Below, one piece after another: positions 51,660-60,870 of a stretch of DNA of 64,000 bases. The DNA comes from DATARH01 sp035648415. Lineage in GTDB: Bacteria; Pseudomonadota; Alphaproteobacteria; ATCC43930; CGMCC-115725. The translations under genes and the position numbers were made by a program. Within the stretch, counting starts at the first letter, position 1, and each line of letters opens with the position of its first letter. The notes under the pieces were generated by a model. That model made no database searches, was not told the origin of the DNA, and worked only from the letters and a program-made list of their open reading frames with translations. The stretch lies in assembly GCA_035648415.1 (NCBI GenBank), contig DASRLO010000041.1, positions 52,503 through 116,502 on the forward strand. The letters are read 5' to 3'.

Positions 51660-53075
51660 TCAAGTGACGCGGATATTCTTGAACTGCCACGGATCGTCGC
51701 GGTCGAGGTCCTCGGGAAACAGACGCTCCCGGCCGGCGAGCGGCGTCCAGTCGCCGAACACCCCGACGACATCGCCGAGATAGGGTCCGGCGACCTCGAG
51801 AATGCGCGCGAAATCGAGCTCCTCCGGTTCGACGATGCCGGCCCGGGGGTGCTCGATCGCCCACACCATGCCCGCCAGCACCGCCGCCGTAACCTGCAGC
51901 GAGGTCGCGTTGTTGTGCGGCACGAGGCGCCGGGTCCGGTCGATCGAGAGACGCGAACCGTACCAATAGACGCGGTCCGCGTTGCCCATCAGCAGCACCC
52001 CCAGCTCGTCGATGCCGTCGATGATCTCGTCCATCATCAACCGCTTGTCGGCCTGCAGCTCCCAGTTCTTGCCGGCGAGTTCGTGGACGCTCAGCACCGC
52101 GTCGTCGCAGGGGTGATAGGCGTAATGGCAGGTCGGCCGGTAGCGCACCCGCTCCGCCTCGCGCACGGTCAGGTAATCGGCGATCGAGATCGACTCGTTG
52201 TGGGTGACGAGGAAGCCGATATAGGGGCCTTCGAGCGGGGTCCAGCTGCGCACGCGCGTGGCTGCGCCGGGCCGCAGCAGATAGATCGCCGCGTCGCTGC
52301 CGAAATCGTGTCGCCGCCCGTCGGCGGGAAGGTGCTTTTCATGCGTTCCCCAGCCGAGTTCGGCGGGCTGCGAACCTTCGCTGAAGAAACCGTCGATCGA
52401 CCAGGTGTTGACGAACTCGCCGGGCGATTTCGGGATCGCGGCGACCTGGGTGTCGCGCTCGGCGATGTGGATGATCTTGACCCCCAGCCGCTCGGCGAGC
52501 CGTCCCCAGCCGTCGCGGTCGGCCGGCGGCGCGGCGCCGGGCTCGGCGGCGCGTGCCAGGTCGACCAGCGCCTGCTTGACGAAATGCGAGACGAGGCCGG
52601 GGTTGGCGCCGTGGGTCAGCACCGCGGTCGGGCCGCTGGGATGGCGCCGACGCAAGGCCAGGGCGCCTTCGCGCAGCGCGTAATTGGAGCGCTGCGGTGG
52701 CGACAGCTCCGGGTCGGTATAGCCGCCTGGCCACGGCTCGATGCAGGTGTCGAGATAAAGCGCCCCCGCTTGCTGGCAAAGCTCGATCAGCGCGACGCTG
52801 GCGACCTCGACCGAGACGTTGAGCAGGAAATCGCCGGCGCGGACCAACGGCTCCAGCACCGCGCGGTAATTGTCGCGGGTGAGCGCGGTCTCGACAAAAC
52901 GCACACCGTATTCCGCCGCGACCTTGCGGCCGCGCGGCTCGGCGGTGACGATGGTGATCCGCTCCGGCGCGATCGCGACATGCCGCAGGATCAGCGGCAG
53001 CACCCCCTGACCGATACTGCCGAATCCGATGATGACAAGGCGGCCGTGGAGCGTGGCATGCTGGGCTTCGGGCAT
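51660..53075 (-). CDS. homospermidine synthase
   Basis: A 471-residue NAD+-dependent cytosolic enzyme that makes the polyamine homospermidine from putrescine. Seen: Rossmann start RLVIIGFGSIGQGVLPLILR (about 12-31), LLNVSVEVASVALIELC, ALYLDTCIEPWPGGYTDPEL, THGANPGLVSHFVKQAL, HIAERDTQVAAIPKSPGEFV and VHELAGKNWELQADKRLMMD, typical of the Rhizobium/Blastochloris type, whose length (about 480) it matches. The start ATG 53075 was chosen so that the Rossmann fold is near the N-terminus; an ATG at 53174 would add 33 residues. Confidence 0.94.
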   Translation of the reverse strand: MPEAQHATLHGRLVIIGFGSIGQGVLPLILRHVAIAPERITIVTAEPRGRKVAAEYGVRFVETALTRDNYRAVLEPLVRAGDFLLNVSVEVASVALIELCQQAGALYLDTCIEPWPGGYTDPELSPPQRSNYALREGALALRRRHPSGPTAVLTHGANPGLVSHFVKQALVDLARAAEPGAAPPADRDGWGRLAERLGVKIIHIAERDTQVAAIPKSPGEFVNTWSIDGFFSEGSQPAELGWGTHEKHLPADGRRHDFGSDAAIYLLRPGAATRVRSWTPLEGPYIGFLVTHNESISIADYLTVREAERVRYRPTCHYAYHPCDDAVLSVHELAGKNWELQADKRLMMDEIIDGIDELGVLLMGNADRVYWYGSRLSIDRTRRLVPHNNATSLQVTAAVLAGMVWAIEHPRAGIVEPEELDFARILEVAGPYLGDVVGVFGDWTPLAGRERLFPEDLDRDDPWQFKNIRVT

Positions 53076-53127
53076 CTGTGGCGCGGTCGTCCGAGGGGTA
53101 GTTTCCCCTAGGGTCGAGCCCGGTTTG

Positions 53128-53158
53128 TTGTCAAGCAAAGGTTGCGCTTGGATATAAT
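53128..53158 (+). promoter_or_regulatory. candidate promoter for the DsbD-like gene
   Basis: A perfect -10 TATAAT (53153-53158) is preceded by TTGTCA (53128-53133) at 19 bases, a slightly long spacing. The leader to the gene at 53355 would be about 190 bases. On the other strand the same place reads TTGACA, which may serve homospermidine synthase. Confidence 0.45.
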
Positions 53159-53354
53159 CTCGGATCGAGCGCATTGGTCCTCGCCTGTGCGGCTTCTTGG
53201 CAGGCGCGCCGTGCCGTCGAATACCGGCGGACGGGCCTTGCGTCGTGTAACCGCTCGTTGTCTCTGGCAGGGCGGTGCTTTTGCCGCTTATGTTTTTGTT
53301 AAGGCGGCGGTAGGAATGAGCGTGCTGCAAGGTCCTCGGCTCAGCGGAGCGACG

Positions 53355-55433
53355 ATGCGTAATTGGGCGATCCTCGGCGTTGTAGCCGGGTTGGCGGCGG
53401 CGAGCGGAGCGCTCGGGCCGGTCGCCTTCGCGGCGCCGCCGATGGTGGCCGACCTGGTCATGCCGGCGCTTTATGCCGAGAGCGCGACCGTCGCGCCGGG
53501 CCGCACGCTGTGGCTCGACGTGCACCTCGCGGTCGCCCCGGGATGGCATATTTATTGGCGCAATCCGGGCGATTCCGGGCTGCCGACGACAATCGAGTGG
53601 ACGCTGCCGGCGGGGTTCACGGCGGGCGACATCCACTGGCCGATCCCCGAGCGCTTTGTCGTCGGCACGATCGGCAATTATGGCTACACCGGCAGCGCCG
53701 ACCTGCTGGTCCCGGTCGCGGTCCCCGCCACGCTCGACCCTGGCGCTGCCGCGCCTCTCGGCGCCAAGGTCGACTATCTCGTTTGCTCGGAGATTTGCAT
53801 TCCGGGGTCGGCGACGCTGGCTGCCGAGCTTCCGATCGGGTCCGGCACGGCCGATCCGCGGCAGGCGGACCGCTTCGCCGCGGCGCGCCGGGCACTGCCC
53901 GTCGAGGCGCCGTTCACCGCCCAATTTGCGGTCGAACAGAGCGATCTGCGGCTAATTGTCCCGGCGGCCGCGCTGGGGAACATTCGGCAGCCGCAAGCAT
54001 CCTTTTTCCCCGATGCCGAAAATGCGATCGACGCCTCGGCCGCGGCGAAGATCGAGGCGCGCGGCGGCGGGCTCGACCTGGTGCTGGCGAAATCGAGCAG
54101 CCCCGCCGCCGCCGTGCCACCGACGCTCGACGGGGTGGTGGTGCTGCGCGACGCCGACGGCGGGGCGCGCGGCTACCGCATCAGCGCCACGCAGACCGCG
54201 CCGCCGGCGGCGGAGGCCGGCGGGCTGCCCGGCTGGGGGCAGGCGCTGCTCTTCGCCTTTATCGGCGGGACGATCCTCAACCTGATGCCGTGCGTGTTCC
54301 CGGTCCTGTCGCTGAAGCTGTTGAGCTTCGCTGCCGCGCCCGATGCGGCGATGCGCCGCCGTCACGGCATCGCCTATGCGATCGGGGTGCTGGCGAGCTT
54401 CGCGGCGCTGGGCGGCGCGCTGATCGCGCTGCGCGCCGGCGGCGCGGCGATCGGCTGGGGATTTCAGCTGCAATCGCCCCTGTTCGTCGCCGTGCTCGCC
54501 TATCTGATGCTGGCGATCGGGCTGAGCCTGTCCGGGGTCGCCGAGTTCGGCGCGGGGATGACCGGGATCGGTGGCCGTCTCGCCGGGCGCGGCGGGCTGC
54601 CGGGCGCGTTCTTTACCGGCGTGCTGGCGACGGTGGTGGCGACGCCGTGCACCGCGCCATTCATGGGCGCCGCGCTCGGGGCGGCGCTGGGAGCGCCGAC
54701 GCCGCTGGCGTTCGGGATTTTCGTCGCGCTCGGCGCCGGGCTCGCGGCGCCGCTGCTGGTCGCGAGCTTTGTTCCGGGGCTGGCAAAAATCTTGCCGCGT
54801 CCGGGAAGATGGATGGAGACGGCAAAGCAGATCCTCGCCTTTCCGCTTTATGCCACGGCGGCTTGGCTGGTTTGGGTGCTGATCCAGGAGGTCGGACCCG
54901 AAGGCTCGCTGATGGCGCTGTTCGGGCTGGTGCTGGTGGGGTTCGCGGTCTGGGTCTACGGCCGCACCCGGTTCGCCCCTCGCGCCTCGCGCCGCGCGGG
55001 CGGCATGCTGGCCGCCGCCGGGCTGGCCGCCGCTTTGGTGCTGGCGGCGATGCTGTCGCCGGCGGCGGCACGGGTGCCGCTGGCGAGCGACGGCCTTGCC
55101 TACAAGCCGTTCAGCGCCGCGCGCCTCGCCGCGCTCAATGCCGCGCGCCAGCCGGTATTCGTCAACCTGACCGCCGCCTGGTGCCTGACCTGCATCCTCA
55201 ACGAGCGCGCGACCCTCTCCCGCGATGCGGTGCGCGAGGCCTTCGCCGCACACGGGGTCGTCGCGCTCAAAGGCGACTGGACCCGGCAGGACCCGGAAAT
55301 CGCCCAGTTCCTGCAGAGCTTCGGCCGCAGCGGCGTGCCGCTCTATCTGCTCTACGGCGGCAACGGCACTGCGACGGTGCTGCCGCAAATACTGACCGAA
55401 GCCGCGGTGGTCGATGCGGTCGGGAAGCTCTAA
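53355..55433 (+). CDS. DsbD/ScsB-like thiol:disulfide interchange protein
   Basis: A 692-residue inner-membrane electron carrier moving reducing power from cytoplasmic thioredoxin to the periplasm. A signal peptide (about 1-28) and periplasmic alpha domain with VCSEICIPGSATL (Cys pair) are followed by eight or so membrane helices with the Cys-Pro motifs LNLMPCVFPVLSLKLLS and TVVATPCTAPFMGAALGA, then a thioredoxin-like C-terminal domain with VNLTAAWCLTCILNER (CxxC). The large N-domain resembles ScsB. The start ATG 53355 has GGAG upstream. It is convergent with the SDR gene, overlapping by four bases. Confidence 0.9.
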   Translation: MRNWAILGVVAGLAAASGALGPVAFAAPPMVADLVMPALYAESATVAPGRTLWLDVHLAVAPGWHIYWRNPGDSGLPTTIEWTLPAGFTAGDIHWPIPERFVVGTIGNYGYTGSADLLVPVAVPATLDPGAAAPLGAKVDYLVCSEICIPGSATLAAELPIGSGTADPRQADRFAAARRALPVEAPFTAQFAVEQSDLRLIVPAAALGNIRQPQASFFPDAENAIDASAAAKIEARGGGLDLVLAKSSSPAAAVPPTLDGVVVLRDADGGARGYRISATQTAPPAAEAGGLPGWGQALLFAFIGGTILNLMPCVFPVLSLKLLSFAAAPDAAMRRRHGIAYAIGVLASFAALGGALIALRAGGAAIGWGFQLQSPLFVAVLAYLMLAIGLSLSGVAEFGAGMTGIGGRLAGRGGLPGAFFTGVLATVVATPCTAPFMGAALGAALGAPTPLAFGIFVALGAGLAAPLLVASFVPGLAKILPRPGRWMETAKQILAFPLYATAAWLVWVLIQEVGPEGSLMALFGLVLVGFAVWVYGRTRFAPRASRRAGGMLAAAGLAAALVLAAMLSPAAARVPLASDGLAYKPFSAARLAALNAARQPVFVNLTAAWCLTCILNERATLSRDAVREAFAAHGVVALKGDWTRQDPEIAQFLQSFGRSGVPLYLLYGGNGTATVLPQILTEAAVVDAVGKL

Positions 55434-56230
55434 CTCTGCATCGCCTGGGTGACCGCGCCACCGACCGCGGTGCGGCCGCCATCGACGACGTATTGCGCGC
55501 CGGTGATGTTGCTCGCGAGGTCGGACGACAGGAACAGCACGATATTGGCGATCTCCTCGGGGGTCGTGTAGCGGCCTGAGGGGATCGCCGCCTGGTACTT
55601 GCGGTTGACGCTGTCGGGATCGTCCGGACTGATCATCTTTTCGAGCGAACGGATCATCCGCGTATCGACCGGACCGGGACAAACGGCGTTGACCCGCACG
55701 CCCTGGCGCGCGACCTCGCCGGCGGCGGCCTTGGTAAGGCCGATCACCGCGTGCTTCGAGGCGACATAGGCCGGCATGCCCGGTGTCGCGACCAGACCGG
55801 CGACCGAGGCCGTATTCACCACCGCACCCGATTTCTGCTTCAGCAGCACCGGCAGAACGTGGCGCAGGCCGAGGAACACGCCCTTGACATTGACGCCGAT
55901 GACCTGGTCGAACATCGCCTCGTCGTAATCGGCGGTATGGGCGAGGCCGCCCTCGATCCCGGCATTGTTGAAAAAGCAGTCGATCTTGCCGAAGGCGGCG
56001 AGCGTCTCCTTGACGTAATTGGCGACATCGGCCGATTTGGTGACATCGGCGGCGATAAACTTCGCCTCGCCGCCCTGCTGCTTGACGATGCCGGCGGTCG
56101 CCTCGCCCGCCGACACGTCGCGATCGACCACGACGATTTTGGCCCCCGCCTTGGCGAAGGCGAGCGCGGTGGCGCGGCCGATGCCGCCGCCGCCGCCGGT
56201 GATCAGCGCGACCTTGCCGGTGAAATCCAT
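55430..56230 (-). CDS. short-chain dehydrogenase/reductase (SDR)
   Basis: A 266-residue NAD(P)-dependent oxidoreductase. Seen: TGGGGGIGRATALAF (cofactor loop), Asp-rich VVVDRDVSAGE favouring NAD+, NNAGIEGG, catalytic Ser in NTASVAGLVATPG, and YxxxK in AYVASKHAV, followed by VCPGPVDTRM. The 3-oxoacyl reductase/sugar dehydrogenase type cannot be narrowed. GGAGGAG lies before the ATG. The HAD gene is 39 bases upstream, so both may be one transcript. Confidence 0.93.
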   Translation of the reverse strand: MDFTGKVALITGGGGGIGRATALAFAKAGAKIVVVDRDVSAGEATAGIVKQQGGEAKFIAADVTKSADVANYVKETLAAFGKIDCFFNNAGIEGGLAHTADYDEAMFDQVIGVNVKGVFLGLRHVLPVLLKQKSGAVVNTASVAGLVATPGMPAYVASKHAVIGLTKAAAGEVARQGVRVNAVCPGPVDTRMIRSLEKMISPDDPDSVNRKYQAAIPSGRYTTPEEIANIVLFLSSDLASNITGAQYVVDGGRTAVGGAVTQAMQS

Positions 56231-56269
56231 GATCTCCTCCCTGTATGGTGATTTTCTGGGTTCGAGCGG

Positions 56270-56932
56270 TCAGCCGCCAACCAGCGGCACGAGCGGCCGG
56301 AGGTCGGGGTAAACATGATCGGGCTTTGGCACCGACGGGTGAAGGCTGAGGTTCCGCCGGTTGATCCACGCGACGGTCAGCCCCAGCGGCTTGCCGCCGA
56401 CCATGTCGGTGTGCTGTGACTGGCCGGAATGCAGGATTTCCGGCACCGCGACGCCGGCATTGGCGATCAGGTAGCGGAACAGCGTCCCGTCCGGCTTGTA
56501 GCCGCGCGCCCGCTCGGCGGTGCAGATGAGATCGGCCGCTGGCACCGGCGTCGCCGCGAGCAGATCGTCGTCGATATTGGAAACCAGCGCGATGCGGTGC
56601 GTGCGGGCGAGCTTTTCCAGTATCGGCTCTACGTCGGGATAGGGCCGCAACTCGGCAAAGGCGTCGAAATAATGCCGGATTAGATCGGGGTTGCCCTCGG
56701 CGATACCGAAATGGCGGAACGCGTCGTCGAGCGACTGCCGACCGATCTCCTTGTACGAGCGGTATGGCTCGTAATAGTGCGCGATGTTGCGCTCTTCCCA
56801 AAAGCCGGCGAACGCTGCCGGATCGATATTCGCCGCGCCGGCATCGGCAAGGATCGCGCGGAACGCCTTGGCCGCGACGGATGGCGTTTCCATCAGCGTG
56901 CCGTAAACGTCGAATGAGAGCAGCTTGAACAT
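56270..56932 (-). CDS. HAD hydrolase, haloacid-dehalogenase type II-like
   Basis: A 220-residue HAD-superfamily hydrolase. Seen: the nucleophile motif LLSFDVYGTLMETP (Asp about 8), motif II Ser/Thr in ALVSNIDDD, motif III Lys in RARGYKPDGTLF and motif IV acid around HSGQSQHTDMVG. The cap is the four-helix bundle of L-2-haloacid dehalogenases. It likely dephosphorylates or dehalogenates a small acid. It follows the strong terminator of the upstream operon, so has its own promoter. The SDR gene is next. Confidence 0.88.
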   Translation of the reverse strand: MFKLLSFDVYGTLMETPSVAAKAFRAILADAGAANIDPAAFAGFWEERNIAHYYEPYRSYKEIGRQSLDDAFRHFGIAEGNPDLIRHYFDAFAELRPYPDVEPILEKLARTHRIALVSNIDDDLLAATPVPAADLICTAERARGYKPDGTLFRYLIANAGVAVPEILHSGQSQHTDMVGGKPLGLTVAWINRRNLSLHPSVPKPDHVYPDLRPLVPLVGG

Positions 56933-56950
56933 GATCGAGCGGCTCCGCCC

Positions 56951-56992
56951 CTTTAAAAAAGAAACCGGGGAGGCGCTAAAGCCTCCCCGGTT
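56951..56992 (-). terminator. strong rho-independent terminator of the FMN-dehydrogenase operon
   Basis: Twelve-base arms AACCGGGGAGGC (56963-56974) and GCCTCCCCGGTT (56981-56992) pair perfectly around a six-base loop. On the minus strand it is followed by TTTCTTTTTTAAA. It begins 15 bases after the stop of the 491-residue protein gene. This is the clearest terminator in the window. Confidence 0.92.
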
Positions 56993-57006
56993 CGCACTGA
57001 CGTCAG

Positions 57007-58482
57007 CTACTCGGCGGCGTGCAGTAGGTCGAGGTACTGCTCGTAGACCGCCATGTTCTTGCCGAACGAGATCGCCGCGGCCTGGCAGCCGGCGACCAAG
57101 TGCATCCAGCGCCACGGCTCGCGGGTGGCGTGGAATTCCTCGATGATCGCGTTGTGGTGCTTGAACGCGTGCATCTCGGTGAAATTGTCGTGGCAGACGA
57201 TCTCGGCGAGGCGCGTGATCAGCGCCTGCGGGTCGTAGCCGGACTGCATGTACCGGGTCGCCAGGTTTATCGTTTCCTTGACCTCGGGCACCGCGCGCAT
57301 CAGGCCGAGATTGGTGACTTGCGACCAATCGGTCGGCGGCTGGTTGTAGATGCTGTGCGCGATCGCGTCGAGCAGCGCTTCCTGCGAGCGCTCGGGCAGC
57401 GCCTTAACCGCTTCCATGTCGGGCTGCGAGCCTGGCGGCTCCATGCGCATCTGGGTCGAGCGGATTTCGGGGCCCAAGTGCCAGTTCAATAGCAGCAACA
57501 GCTTATTGCGCAGGTTCAGCCCCGGCAGACGCACCAGATAGCGCCGCAAATTGATGCTGGTGTGCAGGTGGACATCCATCGGATTTCCGCCGAGCGAGCG
57601 GAGGAAGAGGCCGGCAGCGCCGATCGACAGCGCCTCGCCCGCCCCGTCGAGCGACAAGCCCTTCCCCAGTGCGCTGGCAATCATCACCGGAATATCGGCA
57701 AATTCCTCGACCTGACCGATGTTCTTCCCGAGCCGACCGATCACAATCGTTTCATCGTCGCCGGTTTCTTGCCGGGTGACGCGCTCCATCAGCTTGTTGT
57801 CTTTGATTAGTGCATCGAGTTCCGGGGTCACCGGAGCGATCGGGAAGCGCGCCGCATACCGCACCGAAGGGCGCATCAGGAGCGGCAGGTATTGCTTGTC
57901 GAGCACGCCGGTCTCGAGTGAGCGCCACGTGTAGCCGGGAAAGACGAAATAATGATCGTCTATGTTGTTCTTCGGGATGGCGACGCTCATCAGCAGGTCA
58001 AAGGCCTGAATGTGCGGCACGTTCTTCCACATCCACTGATAGATGTGATCCGCCTTGAGGCTCTCGCCGCGGCTGCAAGCCAACAGGAACGCGGCCTTGG
58101 CCGCCTCGAAGTCGTCGAATGCGAGCGGAGCGAATTCGAGCAACTGGTAGGGGCTCGTCTCGGGCGCGTTGATATGCTTGTTGGAGAGCGCGACGTGCTG
58201 GAGGACCGGGACGAACTTGTCCTCGCCTTCCAGTCGCCCGACCAGGTTCGACAGCGCATAAAGGCCGGCGAGCGGGTGCAGCGGGCCGCCGTGATGACCC
58301 GGCGGCAGGTCCGACGACCGCGTCACCGCGAGCGCCGATGCCGTCAGCATGGTCTCGGTCGGCACCCCGTCGCGCAGCTTCTCCAGCGTGCGATCGAGGA
58401 TTTCCGCTGGCGGCGTGTCCTCGATGAATTGAACCAGCGGTTCGATGGCGGCTGGGTATTGGACGCGCTGCGGCATTGGCAT
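57007..58482 (-). CDS. conserved-looking soluble protein of unknown function (491 residues)
   Basis: I do not recognise this family. The protein is soluble, mostly helical and has no signal peptide. Noticeable features are a His-rich N-terminal segment PPGHHGGPLHPLAGLYALSN (about 60-79), a central DDHYFVFPGYTWRSLETG, and a C-terminal HAFKHHNAIIEEFHATREPW (about 449-468), all possible metal or haem ligands; the second half resembles questin-oxidase-like helical proteins only vaguely. GGAG lies nine bases before ATG. It follows the FMN alpha-hydroxyacid dehydrogenase gene by 45 bases and ends at a strong terminator, so the two make one operon and may act in one reaction. Confidence 0.7.
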   Translation of the reverse strand: MPMPQRVQYPAAIEPLVQFIEDTPPAEILDRTLEKLRDGVPTETMLTASALAVTRSSDLPPGHHGGPLHPLAGLYALSNLVGRLEGEDKFVPVLQHVALSNKHINAPETSPYQLLEFAPLAFDDFEAAKAAFLLACSRGESLKADHIYQWMWKNVPHIQAFDLLMSVAIPKNNIDDHYFVFPGYTWRSLETGVLDKQYLPLLMRPSVRYAARFPIAPVTPELDALIKDNKLMERVTRQETGDDETIVIGRLGKNIGQVEEFADIPVMIASALGKGLSLDGAGEALSIGAAGLFLRSLGGNPMDVHLHTSINLRRYLVRLPGLNLRNKLLLLLNWHLGPEIRSTQMRMEPPGSQPDMEAVKALPERSQEALLDAIAHSIYNQPPTDWSQVTNLGLMRAVPEVKETINLATRYMQSGYDPQALITRLAEIVCHDNFTEMHAFKHHNAIIEEFHATREPWRWMHLVAGCQAAAISFGKNMAVYEQYLDLLHAAE

Positions 58483-58527
58483 GGCGAGGTCTCCGTGAGT
58501 TCGGTCGGGTCTGGGCGGTGGGGTTCC

Positions 58528-59628
58528 CTAATAATGTTCGCGCGGCAGGTTGAGATGCGGAAACGGGCTGTGAACGTGGGCCGGCACCACCAGCGGCGCC
58601 GGGCGGATGTATGATTTGTCGAGCTGAGCGTAGTTTGTGACACCCAGCAGCGACAGACAAATGCGAATTTCGTCTTCCAGTATCTCAAAAAGGCGTACCA
58701 CGCCCGGCGCGCCGGCGGCGGCGAGCCCGTAGACGTAAAGCCTCCCGCAAGCCACCGCGTCGGCGCCGAGGGTCAGCGCTTTCACCACGTCGGCGCCGCG
58801 GGTGATGCTGCCGTCGACCATCACCTTGGCGCGGCCCTTGACCGCCTCGACCACCTCGGGCAGCACCTCGATCGAGCCGATGCCCTGGTCGAGCTGGCGC
58901 CCGCCATGGTTCGACACATAGACGCAATCGACGCCGTGCTCGACCGCGATTGCCGCATCCTCGTGCGTCGCGATGCCCTTAAGGATGACCGGGATCTTCG
59001 AGAGCTTCTTGATCCGGTCGATGTCCTTCCAGTTGAAGCGTGCCTGGTAGATGCGCGCGTCGCCGACCCTGACGCGGCGGCGTTCGTGGCGCTTGGCGAT
59101 GTCGCGCTCGCGCCGCGAATAGCTGTCGGTGTCGACCGTCAGCGCGAAGGCGTCATAGCCGTTGTCCATCGCCCGGCGGACATGGTCGTCAACCCAATTC
59201 TCGTCGCCGCGCACGTAAAGCTGGAAGATGCGGAACCCATCGCCCGCCGCCTCCGCGGTCTTCTCGAGGCCGGGATGCGACACCGACGACAGGATGATGC
59301 CGTTGCCGAACCGGCTCGTCGCCGACGCGACGGTGGCGCCGCCGCCCGGCTCGAAATTCTCCAGCGAGCCGACCGGCGCGCAGAGCACCGGAATGCGCAG
59401 CTTCTTGCCGAACAGCTCCTTCGAGCAATCGACCTCGGACACGTCGCGCAGCACCCGCGGGCGGAACCCGATCGCGTCGAGCGCGGCGCGGTTGCGCGCG
59501 ATCGTGGTCTCGCTCTCGGACGCGCCGATCAGATAGTCCCAATTGTTGCGGTTGAGGTTGGTGCGCGCCTGCGTGACGAATTCGTGCAGGTTCATAAAGC
59601 GGTATTCGAGCAGTTCGTCGTCGGACAT
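58528..59628 (-). CDS. FMN-dependent alpha-hydroxy-acid dehydrogenase (lactate dehydrogenase/oxidase family)
   Basis: A 366-residue TIM-barrel flavoenzyme oxidising an alpha-hydroxy acid such as lactate, glycolate or mandelate. Seen: RNRAALDAIGFRPRVLRDVS at the entrance, IPVLCAPVGSLENFEP, LSSVSHPGLEKTAEAA, FALTVDTDSYSRRERDI, PVILKGIATHEDAAIAVEHG (Lys), the catalytic His and Arg in YVSNHGGRQLDQGIG, and DGSITRGADVVKALTLGADA. No membrane segment is visible. The start ATG 59628 has GAGG upstream; an upstream ATG at 59685 is possible. It is divergent from the D-2-hydroxyacid dehydrogenase, opposite chemistry on related substrates. Confidence 0.93.
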   Translation of the reverse strand: MSDDELLEYRFMNLHEFVTQARTNLNRNNWDYLIGASESETTIARNRAALDAIGFRPRVLRDVSEVDCSKELFGKKLRIPVLCAPVGSLENFEPGGGATVASATSRFGNGIILSSVSHPGLEKTAEAAGDGFRIFQLYVRGDENWVDDHVRRAMDNGYDAFALTVDTDSYSRRERDIAKRHERRRVRVGDARIYQARFNWKDIDRIKKLSKIPVILKGIATHEDAAIAVEHGVDCVYVSNHGGRQLDQGIGSIEVLPEVVEAVKGRAKVMVDGSITRGADVVKALTLGADAVACGRLYVYGLAAAGAPGVVRLFEILEDEIRICLSLLGVTNYAQLDKSYIRPAPLVVPAHVHSPFPHLNLPREHY

Positions 59629-59719
59629 CGGGGCCTCGTCGGGTGGCGCGCAAATGATATTGCCGAACCCTAATGGACGAGCCATGCAGCGGCAACCGTG
59701 GGCTGCGCCTACTTTGCGC

Positions 59720-59749
59720 TTGGGCCGCGCGGCGCGAGGTCGCTACGAT
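59720..59749 (+). promoter_or_regulatory. candidate promoter of the D-2-hydroxyacid dehydrogenase
   Basis: TTGGGC (59720-59725), an 18-base spacer and TACGAT (59744-59749) would start transcription about 35 bases before the TTG start at 59791. The match is moderate. Confidence 0.35.
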
Positions 59750-59790
59750 GGCGCATCGGGAGATAAATCGACCCTCAGAGGAGACGCGCC

Positions 59791-60771
59791 TTGCCCCACC
59801 GCATCCTGACCCCCGCCGGCCACGGCGATGAAACCCTCGCGATCGCCCACGAGCTGCTGCCGCCCGGCTACGAGCTGGTGCAGGCGCCGCACGGGCGACC
59901 GGAATTCTGGGATTTGCTCAAGGACGCCGAGTTCTATATCGGCGCCGGCCAGTTCAAGCACGGCCCGGAATTCTATGCCCAGGCGCCCAAGCTCAAATTG
60001 GTCCAGACGCTGAGCGCCGGCTACAACACCTACGACCTCGACGCCGCGCGCAATGCCGGCGTGCCGATCTGCAACAACGGCGGCGCCAACGCGACCGCGG
60101 TCGCCGAGCACGCGGTGATGCTGATGCTGGCGGTGTCGCGCCGACTCATGTGGCAGCATGACGGCGTCGTTTCCGGACGCTGGCGCGGCAACGATTTCAA
60201 CTCGACCAAGCTCTACGAGCTCGAGGACAAAACCCTCGGCATCGTCGGACTCGGCAATATCGGCAAGAAGGTCGCGCGCCGCGCCAAGGCGTTCGACATG
60301 CGCATCCAGTATTACGACGTGAACCGCATGACGACCGACCAGGAGGACGCGCTCGGCGTGCGCTTCGCGCTGTTCCCCGAGCTGCTCCGGACCTCCGACA
60401 TCGTCTCGCTGCACGTGCCGCTCGACAAGTCGACGCACAATTTGATCGGCGAGAGAGAGCTGGCGATGATGAAGAAGACCGCCATCCTCATCAATACCTG
60501 CCGCGGTCCGGTGGTGGACGAGGTCGCGCTCTACCACGCGCTCAACAACGAAATCATCATGGCCGCCGGGCTCGACGTCATGGTCGAGGAGCCGCCCAAG
60601 CCCGACCACGAGCTGTTCACCTTGAAGAACGCGATCTTCAGCCCGCACGCCGCCGGCCCGACCTGGGACAACCATCCGAAGCGCTGGCGCAACGCCTTCG
60701 ACAATTGCGAGCGCGTCGCCCGCGGCCAACGCGCGTTCTGGATCGTCCCCGAATTGCGCGACGCGATGTAA
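59791..60771 (+). CDS. D-isomer specific 2-hydroxyacid dehydrogenase
   Basis: A 326-residue NAD(P)-dependent dehydrogenase. Seen: substrate-binding VQTLSAGYNTYDLDAA, NAD-binding GIVGLGNIGKKVARRA (about 151-166), Arg in LINTCRGPVVDEVAL (about 235), Glu in MVEEPPKPDHELF and His in FSPHAAGPTWDN (about 288). Hydroxypyruvate/glyoxylate or phosphoglycerate is possible as substrate. A TTG start at 59791 was taken because AGAGGAGA lies seven bases upstream. It is divergent from the FMN alpha-hydroxyacid dehydrogenase. Confidence 0.92.
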   Translation: MPHRILTPAGHGDETLAIAHELLPPGYELVQAPHGRPEFWDLLKDAEFYIGAGQFKHGPEFYAQAPKLKLVQTLSAGYNTYDLDAARNAGVPICNNGGANATAVAEHAVMLMLAVSRRLMWQHDGVVSGRWRGNDFNSTKLYELEDKTLGIVGLGNIGKKVARRAKAFDMRIQYYDVNRMTTDQEDALGVRFALFPELLRTSDIVSLHVPLDKSTHNLIGERELAMMKKTAILINTCRGPVVDEVALYHALNNEIIMAAGLDVMVEEPPKPDHELFTLKNAIFSPHAAGPTWDNHPKRWRNAFDNCERVARGQRAFWIVPELRDAM

Positions 60772-60870
60772 AGAAACGCTTTCCCGCGAAGGACGCAAAG
60801 GAGATGTAGAGGACGCGAAGGCTTTCTTCGGCTGCGCGCAGCGCGGCCAAAGCATTTTTACAATGAGACG

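Noticed and set aside
53952..56801. A 949-codon open frame on the minus strand across the DsbD-like and SDR genes
   Set aside because: It is Arg/Gln-rich without domains and conflicts with two well-supported genes.
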